Shown here: piece after piece, positions 36,417-46,284 of the stretch
Layout of the letters: the number at the start of each line of letters is the position of its first letter
How positions within the stretch are numbered: the stretch's first letter is position 1
Origin: Hongsoonwoonella zoysiae
Lineage (GTDB): Bacteria; Pseudomonadota; Alphaproteobacteria; Rhizobiales; Stappiaceae
DNA length: 64,000 nucleotides
Assembly (NCBI RefSeq): GCF_013266695.1
Contig: NZ_JABRXF010000001.1
Coordinates: 1,617,736 to 1,681,735, forward strand
Direction: 5' to 3'
The notes under the pieces: model-generated
The model's input: the letters and a program-made list of their open reading frames with translations, nothing else
Told to the model about the DNA's origin: nothing
Databases searched by the model: none
Translations under genes and position numbers: made by a program

Positions 36417-37426
36417 GATGCCGCCTCCGCAAATACGGTCTCAAGCGGTGCGAAATAACATGCTGCCCGGTGTTCCGGGCCAAAGGTCGACAGGGGTGCA
36501 TGCGCCTTCAGACAATCGGCCTGGACAAAGGGGCAGCGGGGTGAGAACCGGCATCCGGAGGGCATGCGATCGATGGTCGGCACCAGGCCGCCGATCGTTG
36601 CCAACCTGCCGGAGCGCGGGCCGATCGAGGGTACGGAACTCATCAGGCCGATCGTGTAGGGGTGTTGTGGGTCATCGAAAATCGCCTCGACCGGGCCTTC
36701 CTCGACGATATGACCTGCATACATGACGGACACCCTGTCGGCGATTTCAGCCACCACCCCGAGGTCATGGGTAATCATGATGAGCGCCGTGCCGGTTTCC
36801 TTTTGAAGCTCTTCGATCAGGTCGACGATTTGGGCCTGGATTGTGACGTCCAGCGCGGTCGTCGGCTCATCGGCGATCAGGAGCGCCGGATCGTTTGCGA
36901 GCGCCATGGCGATCATCACCCGCTGGCGCATCCCCCCGGAAAGCTCGTGCGGGTAATCGTCCAGCCGGCTGGCGGCCGCCGGTATCCTGACCCGATCCAG
37001 CATCTCCAGGGCGCGTTGGCGCGCCTGCGCCCTCGTCACCCGCTTGTGGCGCAGGACGACTTCGCCGATCTGCTCGCCGATCCTGTAGGAAGGGTTCAGC
37101 GAGGTCATGGGCTCCTGAAAGATCATCGAGATCGTATTGCCGCGAATATCAGCCATCGCGCGCTGAGGCAGAGTCAGAAGATCGCTACCGCCGAACATGG
37201 CCGTGCCGGAGGTTACCCGCGCGACCGACCGGGGCAGCAAGCCCATAAGGGCGAGCGCGGTGACCGATTTGCCGCATCCGCTCTCGCCGACGATGCAAAG
37301 CGTTTCGCCTTCGCGAACGGAAAAGGAAATTCCATCGACGATATTCGCCGGGGTGTCCTTGAACCGGAGAGCCAGGTTCCGCACGTCCAGAACAGGCGCC
37401 GTTGCCGCCGGAGCGCTATTCAGCAT
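36413..37426 (-). CDS. Peptide-type ABC transporter ATP-binding protein (DppD-like)
   Basis: 337 residues with Walker [18 protein letters not shown], signature [16 protein letters not shown], Walker [20 protein letters not shown] and C-terminal [15 protein letters not shown]. Heterodimer partner of the following ATPase. Its start overlaps the regulator's 3' end by 11 nt, so the regulator and transporter are co-transcribed. Confidence 0.92.
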   Translation of the reverse strand: MLNSAPAATAPVLDVRNLALRFKDTPANIVDGISFSVREGETLCIVGESGCGKSVTALALMGLLPRSVARVTSGTAMFGGSDLLTLPQRAMADIRGNTISMIFQEPMTSLNPSYRIGEQIGEVVLRHKRVTRAQARQRALEMLDRVRIPAAASRLDDYPHELSGGMRQRVMIAMALANDPALLIADEPTTALDVTIQAQIVDLIEELQKETGTALIMITHDLGVVAEIADRVSVMYAGHIVEEGPVEAIFDDPQHPYTIGLMSSVPSIGPRSGRLATIGGLVPTIDRMPSGCRFSPRCPFVQADCLKAHAPLSTFGPEHRAACYFAPLETVFAEAAS

Positions 37427-38132
37427 CGCTAACCTCGGTCGCGCTTTGGAACAGCAGGCGTTCCTGTAACGCGAGAAGGTGGCCCCGCATGGCCTTTTCA
37501 GCCTTGATCGGGTCTCGCTCCTCTATGCCCTTGATGATGTCGAAGTGCTGGAATTTATAGAGCGTCATGGCGTCCTCGGTCCTGAGCGCTTCACGCACAT
37601 GCCGCCACGACGAATCCTGGCGAACCCTGTCGACCACATCGAAAAGCGCCAGGAAAAGTGTGTTGTTCGCCGCGCGCGCGATGGCCCGGTGCAGGGCGCT
37701 GTCCCAGAGTTCGCGGCTGTCCATGTCGTCGGCCTTGCCGACGCGGTCCGCAAGGTTCCGCATGGCGGCGATATCGGCCGGATTGGCGCGTAGCGCCGCA
37801 AGGCGCGCCAGAACGGGTTCGATCTGGAGCCGGACTTCCATCACCTCGAGCATGTTGGAGTTTTCATGCAAGGCAAGTATTTGCTTTTCCGGACAGGCGG
37901 GCTCGCTGCCGATAAACGTTCCCGCTCCCTGCCGGCGCCAGATCTTGCCCTCCGTTTCAAGAACTTCCAGAGCGCGCCGGACGGCCCTGCGGCCGACGCC
38001 GATGGTCTCCGACAGCTCGCGTTCGGTGGGAAGCTGCTCGACGCCTTCCGCGGTAAGCTGATCCACGATGATCCGGAGCCGTTCGAGCGCCATGCTCGAA
38101 TTTCGCTGGGCCGGCCTGTCCAAATCTTTCAT
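37416..38132 (-). CDS. FadR/GntR family regulator (FCD domain)
   Basis: 238 residues: winged-helix domain (ERELSETIGVGRRAVRRALEVLETEGKI at about 35-65) and an all-helical FCD effector domain with the metal/ligand His and Arg residues in LWDSALHRAIARAANNTLF and KAEKAMRGHL. First gene of the gamma-glutamyl peptide operon, with a perfect palindrome just upstream of its start, implying autoregulation and control of the transporter and GGT genes. Confidence 0.9.
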   Translation of the reverse strand: MKDLDRPAQRNSSMALERLRIIVDQLTAEGVEQLPTERELSETIGVGRRAVRRALEVLETEGKIWRRQGAGTFIGSEPACPEKQILALHENSNMLEVMEVRLQIEPVLARLAALRANPADIAAMRNLADRVGKADDMDSRELWDSALHRAIARAANNTLFLALFDVVDRVRQDSSWRHVREALRTEDAMTLYKFQHFDIIKGIEERDPIKAEKAMRGHLLALQERLLFQSATEVSDAE

Positions 38133-38146
38133 GACTCACCAAAATG

Positions 38147-38164
38147 AACCAATTCGAATTGGTT
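38147..38164. promoter_or_regulatory. Probable operator of the FCD regulator
   Basis: AACCAATTCGAATTGGTT, an 18-bp perfect palindrome starting 14 nt upstream of the regulator's start codon, well placed to block its promoter or early transcription. The flanks (ATGA... and ...TTCAT) nearly extend the symmetry. Confidence 0.75.
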
Positions 38165-38530
38165 TCATTATTGGCCGCAGAATTTTTGATGCGCAAGCCC
38201 TTGCCCTGCGGTTTCTGAAAGCGCACCGAGGTCCAACTTGGCTGTAAGTGTCAGGTCATTTGCTGGTGCTTTAAAACCTGATTTTCTTCAAGAGATTGAT
38301 TTAAATATTCAATTTGCCCGGTTGGATGTGGTGCCTCGTGCCCGCTGAATGGGCTCTCGCGGTGGTGTTCGAAATCTATGTAAGGGAACAAATTTTAATC
38401 GGTTCCCCATTGGTTGAGTTTAATCCTCGTATCCTTATGGTTCTCCGTGGATTTAACTTCCCGTCGCAGAGGTCCTCGGGTTTTGCTTCCGAGGTACCCG
38501 ATATCTTCAGATTGGCAGATGGGGAACGGG
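38165..38530. other. Intergenic region, no gene seen
   Basis: About 365 AT-richer nt between the divergent-side promoter of the FCD regulator and the 3' end of the enolase-superfamily gene. A weak hairpin (CCTCGG...CCGAGG, 38471-38491) could end transcription of the latter but has no T-run. Confidence 0.4.
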
Positions 38531-39739
38531 TCACGGCATGACCGGGTCGGTGGCAAGATTCAGGTGCAATTCGTCGCCGGTGTAGGGATGGGCGGCAATC
38601 GCCTCGTCGTTCAGCTCCACCCCGAGCCCCGGCGCGGCGGGCGGGATGACATAGCCGTCTTCCCATCTGATCGAAGTCGTCAGGAACTGCATGAACGGCC
38701 CGTCGAACCGCCCGATGGATTCGAGGATCAGAAAATTCGGGCTGCAGGTGGCGATCTGGATATTCGCCGCCGCCACAACCGGCCCGCAGTAGAGATGCGG
38801 TGCGATCTGGGCCGCGCGGGTTTCTGCCATCGAGGCGATCTTCTTGGCTTCCAGAATGCCGCCGACGCGCCCAAGGTTCATTTGTAGTATAGAGGCGGCG
38901 CCCGCCTCCAGGAGCCGGGCGAATTCATGTTTGGTCGTCAGCCGTTCCCCCGTCGCAATGGGAATTGAGGTGTAGCACGCGACCTTGGCCATGTCTGCTG
39001 GATTTTCCGGAGGGATCGGCTCTTCGAACCACAGGGGATCATAGGCTTCGAGCCGCCGCACCATGCGCTTCGCGCCCGAAACGGTGAACTGCCCGTGCGT
39101 TCCGAACAAAAGGTCGGCGCGGGTGCCGACCGCCTCGCGGATGCGCTGGCAAAACCGCTCGGAGCGATCAAGATCGGTCAGGAGGGGCTGGCGGCCGTCA
39201 TAGATCGAATAGGCGCCCGCAGGGTCGAACTTTACCGCGGTGAAGCCCTGTTGCACCGCCTTCACAGCCGCTTCCGCCGCAAGGTCCGGGTCATTGTAGA
39301 CGTTGGGCGCCTCCGGGTCGGGGTAGACATCGCCCGAGGGCGGGTAGAGGTATGTATAGCTGCGCAACCGCTCATGCACCTTTCCGCCCAGAAGCTGGTA
39401 AACCGGCTGGCCGGCAGCCTTGCCGATGATATCCCAGCACGCCACTTCCAGCCCGGAAAGAACGCCCATCACCGTCACATCCGGGCGCATGGTGAAGCCC
39501 GCGCCATAGGTCTTGCGCCAAAGCTTTTCGATGTGGTGCGGGTCTTCGCCTTCGAACTGGCGGGTGAAGACCTCCACCGCCATTTGAGCGCAAAGATCCG
39601 GCCCGAAGGTGGCGTTGTAGATTTCGCCTACACCGCTGATCCCGCAGGCCGTGGTCAGCCGCACGAAGATGAAATAACGCCCGCCATGGCGCGGCGGTGG
39701 ATTGCCGGCGATAAAGGTTTCGATCTTTTCAAGTTTCAT
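38531..39739 (-). CDS. Mandelate racemase/muconate lactonizing enzyme family protein (sugar acid dehydratase-like)
   Basis: 402 residues from MKLEKIETFIAGNPPPRHGG (AAGGGCG precedes this ATG; a start 9 codons earlier lacks one). The enolase-superfamily barrel shows the metal ligands D in AVKFDPAG, E in LWFEEPIPPEN and E in IATGERLTTKHEF, and a catalytic His in IAPHLYCGPVVAAANIQIA. The length and the capping-domain N-terminus fit sugar-acid dehydratases (D-arabinonate, galactarate, mannonate type). It lies beside a LacI gene and a sugar importer, so it may degrade an aldonic or uronic acid. Substrate not determined. Confidence 0.85.
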   Translation of the reverse strand: MKLEKIETFIAGNPPPRHGGRYFIFVRLTTACGISGVGEIYNATFGPDLCAQMAVEVFTRQFEGEDPHHIEKLWRKTYGAGFTMRPDVTVMGVLSGLEVACWDIIGKAAGQPVYQLLGGKVHERLRSYTYLYPPSGDVYPDPEAPNVYNDPDLAAEAAVKAVQQGFTAVKFDPAGAYSIYDGRQPLLTDLDRSERFCQRIREAVGTRADLLFGTHGQFTVSGAKRMVRRLEAYDPLWFEEPIPPENPADMAKVACYTSIPIATGERLTTKHEFARLLEAGAASILQMNLGRVGGILEAKKIASMAETRAAQIAPHLYCGPVVAAANIQIATCSPNFLILESIGRFDGPFMQFLTTSIRWEDGYVIPPAAPGLGVELNDEAIAAHPYTGDELHLNLATDPVMP

Positions 39740-40281
39740 GGAATTCGCCCTTTTCCCGTCGGGCACCTTACACGTTCAAACCCGATAATGCGGGTGGAGG
39801 GCTTGCTGGTCATGCCATTGGTGTCGCGCGAAGTGATGTGCGGGACGGTCGAGAGGCATCCAGGACACAAAGCGGAACGTGCCTACATTCGGGAACGCCG
39901 ATTTTCTGAACCATTGACCCGTTGCTTCAGGCCACCGCCTGTAAGTATCATTCGCATCCCGCCATTACAGGTTCGTCATCGGCGCTACGTTAGTGGATGG
40001 AAAGCGAACATGTCTAGCGAATGCTCCATGCTCCACATGGAAGGCCGGAGAGCATTTGCCTCTTCATCAGCAGTCGTTGGGTTTTTCAGGCCAATTTAAG
40101 GGTCGTTCGACCCGGAGCAATTCCTGGGCGCTGGTTTGACGTTTAATTCTTTTATTTGATTCAAGGACTTTTGAGGAAATTTGGTAGTGGAGGTGCGTTT
40201 CGGGCAGACCGCACGCTGGCTAGCAATACGCTGCCGTATCCGATGCTGTGCATGACGCCGCTGCCACGCGGTCTCAAGCAA
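39740..40281. other. Intergenic region, no gene seen
   Basis: 542 nt between the LacI-family gene (upstream, same strand) and the enolase-superfamily gene. Short open frames (e.g. 40096-40281 minus) have no recognisable content. No operator or RNA structure that I can support; the promoter of the enolase-superfamily gene should be near 39760-39850. Confidence 0.4.
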
Positions 40282-41301
40282 TCAGAGAGCGGATTTCCTG
40301 TGCGACTGGCGCATCACCAGGGGACATTCCATGCGATTTGCCTTCAGATCGTTACCTCCGCTCAAGAGCCATTCCACGCACCACTGACCCATCTCCCGGT
40401 GTGGCAAAAGCACGGTCGATAAGGCAGGCGACAGGTGTTGTGCGATTTCCTGGTCGTCGTAGCCCATTACGGCAATCGTCTCGCCCGGTCGTTCGCCCAG
40501 CTCCTTGAGCGCTTCGTAGCAGCCGACGGCCATCAGGTCGTTGGCGCAGAAGATCGCGTCCGGGCGAAGGTTCTCCCTCATGAGCTTTAGTGTGGCGGTT
40601 CGTCCGCCGGATGGCAGGAAATTACCTTCGACGATTAGCGAAGGATCGACGGGAATGCGGGTCGCTCGGAGTGCGCGCTCGTAGCCTTCCATCCGTTGAT
40701 CCGACGCTTCCATCCAGGGTTCACCGGATATGAAGGCGATGCGTCGATGTCCCTCCCTGATGAGAGCAGCGGTGGCGACTTCGCCTCCTCTCCTTTCGGC
40801 CGGGACCACGCTGGTATAGCGTGCCTCCCCGTCATGGCAGTTCAGCAGGACCGTTCGATGCCGGGCCAATCCAGCGGGCGGAGCGATTTCGCGGGTGAGG
40901 ATTGACCCATAAATCACGCCGATCGCGTTATCCCCGGACCACTTCTTCAGAACTTCAGCCTCATACTCGGGATCCCCGCCCGTCATGACGACCTCGACGA
41001 TGACGTTCGCCTTCCAAGCTTCTTCTTGCACGCCTTCGATGGAAATAGCGGCAAACGGGCTGGTCGCGATCTCGTCGAACATCAGCCCGATCACCCCCGC
41101 GCCCAATGCCTTGGGCGGGCGACCCGCGGCGCGCGGGCGATAGCCAAGCTCTTCGACCGCCTGCATGACGCGTTTGCGCGTCTCGCGGCTGATGCGCATG
41201 TCCTCGAGATCGTTCAGCACGAAAGATACAGTCGACTGAGAAACGCCCGCCCTGAGCGCAACGTCCTTCATCGTTATTCGGGAATTTGCTGTGTCTTTCA
41301 T
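40282..41301 (-). CDS. LacI family transcriptional regulator of the CUT1 operon
   Basis: 339 residues: HTH ITMKDVALRAGVSQSTVSFV, hinge GYRPRAAGRPPKALGAGVIG, effector domain with MGYDDQEIAQHLSPALSTV. Divergent from the sugar importer/glycoside hydrolase operon, which it probably represses. The 98-nt spacer contains a GCTAA/TTAGC palindrome. Confidence 0.92.
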   Translation of the reverse strand: MKDTANSRITMKDVALRAGVSQSTVSFVLNDLEDMRISRETRKRVMQAVEELGYRPRAAGRPPKALGAGVIGLMFDEIATSPFAAISIEGVQEEAWKANVIVEVVMTGGDPEYEAEVLKKWSGDNAIGVIYGSILTREIAPPAGLARHRTVLLNCHDGEARYTSVVPAERRGGEVATAALIREGHRRIAFISGEPWMEASDQRMEGYERALRATRIPVDPSLIVEGNFLPSGGRTATLKLMRENLRPDAIFCANDLMAVGCYEALKELGERPGETIAVMGYDDQEIAQHLSPALSTVLLPHREMGQWCVEWLLSGGNDLKANRMECPLVMRQSHRKSAL

Positions 41302-41349
41302 GGGTTATACGAGATCGAACTTGCTGCTTGCTATGTGCTAATAAATATT

Positions 41350-41364
41350 GCTAATAATTTTAGC
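41350..41364. promoter_or_regulatory. Candidate LacI operator before the CUT1 operon
   Basis: GCTAATAATTTTAGC has 5-bp perfect arms (GCTAA/TTAGC) and is enlarged by TTG on the left and GCAA on the right. An extra GCTAATAA half-site lies just upstream (41336-41343). Unlike the 6470/6502 sites it lacks a central CG. Confidence 0.5.
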
Positions 41365-41399
41365 GCAAGCGGAATAACCATTGGATCGGGGAGGTGACA

Positions 41400-42488
41400 G
41401 TGGTCGGGAAGTCCGGAAATCGTCTGAGTCAGGCGCAGGCCGCGTGGCTCCTGCTGGCACCCTTCCTCATCACCTACCTGCTGTTCCTCGTCTATCCCTT
41501 CTTCCAAGGCATCTGGATAAGTCTCCACGACTGGAACCTTCTCGAAGTCGCATTCAACCCCGACGCCAAGACGTTCGTGGGCTTTCGCAACTACGAGCGT
41601 GTCATGTGGGGCCGGAACATCGAATGGGGCCTTTTCACCGCCCCGTTCTGGCAAGGCCTCGGGTTCGTCGGCCTCGCCCTGTCGGTCTTTCTTCGCCGGG
41701 CGGACCGACTGAGCCGCTTCAATGCCATCGCCCTCGGTGTGGCGTCGCTGCTCTTGGTCGTCCTCCCCGGTTTTCATCCCGGGGAAGAAGGTCGTTGGTA
41801 CGACCGGCGGTTCTGGCCGACGGTCGGCAACACGCTGGTGTTTGTCGGGCTTGCCGTGCCGGGCGTCACCATTTCCGCAATGGTTCTCGCCGCCGCGCTC
41901 AACCGCGAAACCAAAGCAATGGGGGCGCTTCGGACGCTCTTCTTTCTCAGTCAGGTCCTGTCCGTCACCGTCGTCACCCTGATCTGGCAGATCATGTTCT
42001 CACCGCGCCAGGGCCTCATCGCCAATATCACAGAGGTTTTGGGCGGTACACCGATCAACTGGCTGACCGATGAACAATTCGCAATGGCGGCCATCGTGAT
42101 CGCGACCATTTGGTGGTCTCTCGGGGTCGCGATGATCCTGTTTCTCGCCGGGCTTCAGGACATCAGCCGGGAAATTTACGAGGCAGCGGCGCTCGACAAC
42201 GCGCGAGGGGTGAAGGCGTTCTGGTACGTTACGTTACCCAACCTGAAACGCACGATAACGCTTGTCGTCGTCCTGCAGATCATCCTGCATTTTCAAGTCT
42301 TCGGACAAGCGCACCTGATGACGCAGGGCGGGCCGAACGACACGACGCAGGTTCTGGTCCGCTACATCTACCAGACCGGCTTCCGCGACAGCGAGCTCGG
42401 GCGCGCCAGTGCAATGGCCGTTTTCCTGTTTCTCATCATGGGCACCTTCTCGGTGATCCAGTTCATTGCTGGCCGGGAGAAGACCTGA
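41400..42488 (+). CDS. Sugar ABC transporter permease (CUT1, MalF/UgpA-like)
   Basis: 362 residues from the GTG at 41400, which has GGGGAGG at proper distance; a GTG two codons earlier overlaps that site. Six or more membrane segments, an unusual extra hydrophobic pair around residues 75-130, and the coupling motif EIYEAAALDNARGVKAFWYVTLPNL mark a MalF/UgpA-type subunit. Overlaps the next permease by one nt (TGATG). Confidence 0.9.
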   Translation: MVGKSGNRLSQAQAAWLLLAPFLITYLLFLVYPFFQGIWISLHDWNLLEVAFNPDAKTFVGFRNYERVMWGRNIEWGLFTAPFWQGLGFVGLALSVFLRRADRLSRFNAIALGVASLLLVVLPGFHPGEEGRWYDRRFWPTVGNTLVFVGLAVPGVTISAMVLAAALNRETKAMGALRTLFFLSQVLSVTVVTLIWQIMFSPRQGLIANITEVLGGTPINWLTDEQFAMAAIVIATIWWSLGVAMILFLAGLQDISREIYEAAALDNARGVKAFWYVTLPNLKRTITLVVVLQIILHFQVFGQAHLMTQGGPNDTTQVLVRYIYQTGFRDSELGRASAMAVFLFLIMGTFSVIQFIAGREKT

Positions 42489-43321
42489 TGAAACGCGGTT
42501 ACTACTGGCTCGTCCTCGGCCTTTCGATCCCGGCCTTCCTCTGGCTGGTGCCGACGCTCTGGATGGTGTCGCTCTCGTTCCAGCCCAATGATGTGCTGGC
42601 ACGATCCACGTCCACAACCTTCTTTGGCCTGATCCCGTTCCCATTCACGGTTGAGAACTACTCCGCCTTATTCAGCTTCGGCCAGACACCTTGGTGGTTC
42701 CTGAACTCGGTGATCGTCTCGCTCGGGATGACGCTGGGCATTCTCGCCGTCTCGACGACGGCAGGCTATGCGTTGGCCAGGCTCGATTTCCCGGGCAAGA
42801 CCGCGATCACGGTCATCTGCCTGATCGGACTGATGGTGCCCGAGCAAGCCGCGTTCATCCCGCTCTACACGATGTTCGCTGACTTCGGTTGGCACAATTC
42901 CTATCACGCGCTGATCCTGCCGCGGATGGCCGTACCGATCGGCGTTTTCCTGATGATGCAATTCTTCCGGGCAATTCCCAAGGATATCGAAGAGGCCGCG
43001 CGGCTCGACGGAGTCGGTTGGCTGAAGATCTTCTGGTACGTGATGCTGCCGCTCGCGCGGCCTGCGATGATGACGCTGGCGATTCTGACGTTCCTCTATG
43101 CGTGGAACGACTATCTCTGGCCGCTCGTCAGCGCCCAGCAGCGGGACTATTTCACGATTACCCTGGGCCTTGCGTCCATCCAATCGAATTTCGCGCAATC
43201 GGAGGGGTTGGGCCGTGTCATGGCCTCGGGCGTTGTCGCCTCGCTTCCGGTTGTCATCCTGTTCCTCATCTTCCAGCGCTACGTGGTGCAAGCCATGACC
43301 CTGGGCGGATCGAAGGGGTGA
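42488..43321 (+). CDS. Sugar ABC transporter permease (CUT1, MalG/UgpE-like)
   Basis: 277 residues from MKRGYYWLVLGLSI; codons further upstream in this frame lie within the first permease. The coupling motif DIEEAARLDGVGWLKIFWYVMLPLARP and six membrane helices identify a MalG-type subunit. Together with the preceding gene it forms the channel for an oligosaccharide or glycoside. Confidence 0.92.
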   Translation: MKRGYYWLVLGLSIPAFLWLVPTLWMVSLSFQPNDVLARSTSTTFFGLIPFPFTVENYSALFSFGQTPWWFLNSVIVSLGMTLGILAVSTTAGYALARLDFPGKTAITVICLIGLMVPEQAAFIPLYTMFADFGWHNSYHALILPRMAVPIGVFLMMQFFRAIPKDIEEAARLDGVGWLKIFWYVMLPLARPAMMTLAILTFLYAWNDYLWPLVSAQQRDYFTITLGLASIQSNFAQSEGLGRVMASGVVASLPVVILFLIFQRYVVQAMTLGGSKG

Positions 43322-43345
43322 ACACGCACATATGGGAGGATACAA

Positions 43346-44620
43346 ATGAAACATGCGCTTCTGACCGCGGCGGCCGTCGCAACGCTTGCCACCAGCGCCT
43401 TCGCGCAGGAGATAACGCTGGGCCGTTTTTTCGGCGCTTGCGAGGACGCAGGCACCGACACGACCGCCAGCGTGGGCGAGGCTTGCATCATCCAGTCGAT
43501 CATCAACGCGGCAGATGCTGAAATCGACGGCGTCAGCATCAACACGCTCCCCACCGATTGGGGCAACTACTACGACCAGATCAAGGCGGCTTATGCTGGC
43601 GGAACGCCGCCGGACGTGCACGTTATGCACCGTCACCGTATCCCCGAATTCGCCGGGATCGGCGCGCTGGCCGAGATCTCCGATGATCTCGAAAGCGTCG
43701 GCATCGACCCGAACGACTGGAGCGAGAACGCCCTGGCCGCCGTAAGCTATAACGGCGGCATCTATGGCGTGCCGATGGATTTCCACGCAAACCTCTGGCA
43801 CGTCAATATGGACATCATGGCCGAAGCCGGGCTGGTTGCAGACGGGAAGCCGGTTCTGCCCTCCTCGCCCGAGGAACTTCTGGAACACGCACAAAAGGTG
43901 AAGGAGGCGACCGGCAAGGATTACCTCGCCGCCGATTTTGCGCAATTCCCCATCGGCGTTCGGCTGGTGCTTGCGCTTATGTGGCAACAGAACGCCAACA
44001 TCTTCACCGATGACGGCACCGCGACCATCAACAATGACGCCGCGAAGAATGCAGTCACGGCGATCACCCAGCTCTTCGACGCCGGGCTCGCCAACCCTCG
44101 GCTAAACTACGCCGACAGTCAGCAAGCCTTTCTGAACGGCGAAGCGGCGATCCTTGTGAACGGCACCTGGGTCGTGGATTTCTACACGGCTGAAGCCGCC
44201 AAATCCGAGGTTGGCCTCGACAACTACTACGTAGCCGACTTCCCAACCCTGTTCGAGACCGGCGCAACCTGGGCCGACAGCCATATGTGGGCAATCCCCT
44301 CGACGCTTGAGGGTGATAAAAAAATGGCTGCGCTCAAGGTGCTTGCGTTCATCAACGACCACAACATCGATTGGGCGCGCACAGGCCACATGGCCGTCTG
44401 CACTTCGGTCGTGGAAAGCGATGCCTACAAATCACTGCCCCACCGCGACGAGTACGCGGGCACTGCGGCCATCGCCAGGGACACTCCGCCCAGCGAACGC
44501 TACGGCGCAATCCAGGACGTGCTTAACCGCGAACTGCAGGCGATCTGGCTGACCGGGAAGTCCGTCGACGACGCACTTTCCGATGCCGAGATTGAGGTGC
44601 AGGACCTGCTGGACCGCTGA
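43346..44620 (+). CDS. Sugar ABC transporter substrate-binding protein (CUT1)
   Basis: 424 residues with a Sec signal peptide (MKHALLTAAAVATLATSAFA, cleavage before QEITLG) and an SBP_bac_1 domain (YAGGTPPDVHVMHRHRIPEF, AFLNGEAAILVNGTWVVDFY). GGGAGGA-like site (GGAGGATACAA) before the ATG. Binds the carbohydrate for the two permeases upstream. A small hairpin follows before the glycoside hydrolase gene. Confidence 0.92.
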   Translation: MKHALLTAAAVATLATSAFAQEITLGRFFGACEDAGTDTTASVGEACIIQSIINAADAEIDGVSINTLPTDWGNYYDQIKAAYAGGTPPDVHVMHRHRIPEFAGIGALAEISDDLESVGIDPNDWSENALAAVSYNGGIYGVPMDFHANLWHVNMDIMAEAGLVADGKPVLPSSPEELLEHAQKVKEATGKDYLAADFAQFPIGVRLVLALMWQQNANIFTDDGTATINNDAAKNAVTAITQLFDAGLANPRLNYADSQQAFLNGEAAILVNGTWVVDFYTAEAAKSEVGLDNYYVADFPTLFETGATWADSHMWAIPSTLEGDKKMAALKVLAFINDHNIDWARTGHMAVCTSVVESDAYKSLPHRDEYAGTAAIARDTPPSERYGAIQDVLNRELQAIWLTGKSVDDALSDAEIEVQDLLDR

Positions 44621-44629
44621 TCCACAGGC

Positions 44630-44648
44630 CCCGCCGATCAACGGCGGG
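44630..44648 (+). other. Intra-operon hairpin after the CUT1 binding-protein gene
   Basis: CCCGCCG and CGGCGGG form a 7-bp stem with a 5-nt loop 10 nt after the binding-protein stop, with no T-run. Same position relative to the binding-protein gene as in the LIV and peptide operons. Confidence 0.5.
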
Positions 44649-44685
44649 ACCGCTTTCACAAGCAGAGAATTCCACTGGGGGGACT

Positions 44686-45789
44686 ATGGATCGCTGGAGC
44701 GAAAGCGACGCGAAAGACTGGTGGAACGCGCGCCCCTGGGTTTGCGGCTTCAACTTCCTGCCATCGACCGCAGTCAATTTCATTGAGATGTGGCACGAGA
44801 CCACGTTCGACATGCCAACGATCGAACGCGAGCTTGGCTGGGCGTCCGAAATCGGCTTCAACGCGATCCGCGTGAACCTTCCTTTCGTCGGTTGGAAACA
44901 CGACCGCGAAGGACTTCTCGACCGACTCGACTGCCTTATGGGTGCAGCCTCGCGCTGCGGTATCGACACGGTGCCTTGCGTTTTCGACGACTGCGGCTTT
45001 GGTGGCAAAGAACCCCTATGGGGTCCACAGCCCGACCCGATCCCCGGCATCCATAACAGCCGTGCCGTCGCCTCGCCAGGTCGCGCCGCGGTGATCGACA
45101 AGGACTTGCGCCCGTCGCTCGAAGCCTATGTGCGTGATGTCATCGGGGCCTTTCGCGCCGACCGCCGAATCCTCTTCTGGGATCTCTACAACGAGCCCGG
45201 CAACCGGATGGATTTCGACAAGACCGCCTATTCCGAGTTCGGTGCCGAGTTGGAAGCGCACGCCCTGTCGCTGATGGAGGCGAGCTTTACCGCCGCCCGT
45301 GACATCGGCCCGGAAGCCCCTCTCTCCGTCGCCGCCTGGACAACGCCTGTGCCGGGCGACGACGTGCACCCCTACGGGACTGAAATCGACCGTAGCGCAC
45401 TCCTTCATTCCGATATCATCACATTCCATGCCTACTGGAACCGCAAGCGCGTGGCGCAATTCATCGACTATCTCGAAGTGCTCGACCGCCCGATGATCTG
45501 CACGGAATGGATGGCACGACAGATCGACAGCCGGATTTCCGACCAGCTCGAGTTGTTCCGCCAAAGGAATGTCGGCTGTTTCCAGTGGGGCCTCGTGAAG
45601 GGCCGCACCCAGACATGGCTCCCTTGGCCCGACGATCTCGTTCGAGCCCATGGAGGCAAGGTGGACCGTGGTATTTGGTTCCATGATCTGCTCGACCAGA
45701 CCGGGCAGCCCTACGACCCAGGCGAGGTCGACACGATCCGAGCTCTGACCGGTTTTTCTCACCGCGCCAAGCGAATTGAATTCGGCTGA
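44686..45789 (+). CDS. Clan GH-A glycoside hydrolase (cellulase/mannanase-like, GH5-type barrel)
   Basis: 367 residues without a signal peptide, so intracellular. The acid/base Glu is in [14 protein letters not shown] and the nucleophile Glu in [14 protein letters not shown], the usual pair at strands 4 and 7 of the clan-A TIM barrel; [10 protein letters not shown] supplies another active-site His. It probably hydrolyses the glycoside imported by the co-directional transporter. GGGGGG precedes the ATG by 4-9 nt. The exact GH family (GH5 or a relative) needs a profile search. Confidence 0.82.
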   Translation: MDRWSESDAKDWWNARPWVCGFNFLPSTAVNFIEMWHETTFDMPTIERELGWASEIGFNAIRVNLPFVGWKHDREGLLDRLDCLMGAASRCGIDTVPCVFDDCGFGGKEPLWGPQPDPIPGIHNSRAVASPGRAAVIDKDLRPSLEAYVRDVIGAFRADRRILFWDLYNEPGNRMDFDKTAYSEFGAELEAHALSLMEASFTAARDIGPEAPLSVAAWTTPVPGDDVHPYGTEIDRSALLHSDIITFHAYWNRKRVAQFIDYLEVLDRPMICTEWMARQIDSRISDQLELFRQRNVGCFQWGLVKGRTQTWLPWPDDLVRAHGGKVDRGIWFHDLLDQTGQPYDPGEVDTIRALTGFSHRAKRIEFG

Positions 45790-46284
45790 TGTCAGGCGTC
45801 ACCCTGAACAGAGTGATCAAACGCTATTGGCGATGTGCAAATCATCCATGGTGTCGACCTGGAGGTCGCCGAAGGAGGGACAGCACAATATCGGCACCCC
45901 GAAACGTCACGAAGATGTATCCCGCCGAGCGCGGCGTCGCAATGGTCTTCCAGACCTACGCGCTCTACCCGCGCATGACGACCGAAACGAACAAGGACTT
46001 TGACCTGCGCATGAACGGCGCGGCAAAAGGCTGAATCAACAAGAAGACGGATTAGGCCAGCCGCATCCTCAAGTTGGGCGAGCACCTGGAGCGAAAGCCC
46101 GCCGCGCATTCGGGCGACCAGAGCGAACGTATCGGCATCGTCCGCGGGTCGAACGTCTTCCTGTTCGATGAGCCGTTCTCCAAGGAAAATCGGCGCGACG
46201 ATAAATTACGTCACCCACGATCAGGTTGAGGCGATGCCGTTCGCTGACAAGATCGTCGTTCTTCGCCTGGGCCGGATCGAGTAA
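45789..46284 (+). pseudogene. Decayed ABC transporter ATP-binding protein gene (UgpC/MalK/MsmK type)
   Basis: Pieces of a CUT1 ATPase remain in order but in three frames. [14 protein letters not shown] starts the gene, [16 protein letters not shown] continues one frame over, then the Walker A region is deleted; [20 protein letters not shown] (Q-loop) is followed by stops; [25 protein letters not shown] shows a ruined signature (LSGGQ to HSGDQ); VFLFDEP (Walker B) and, in another frame, [13 protein letters not shown] (H-loop) through VVLRLGRIE then TAA remain. The product cannot bind ATP. It starts at the last base of the hydrolase gene, exactly where the operon's ATPase should be. Confidence 0.9.
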
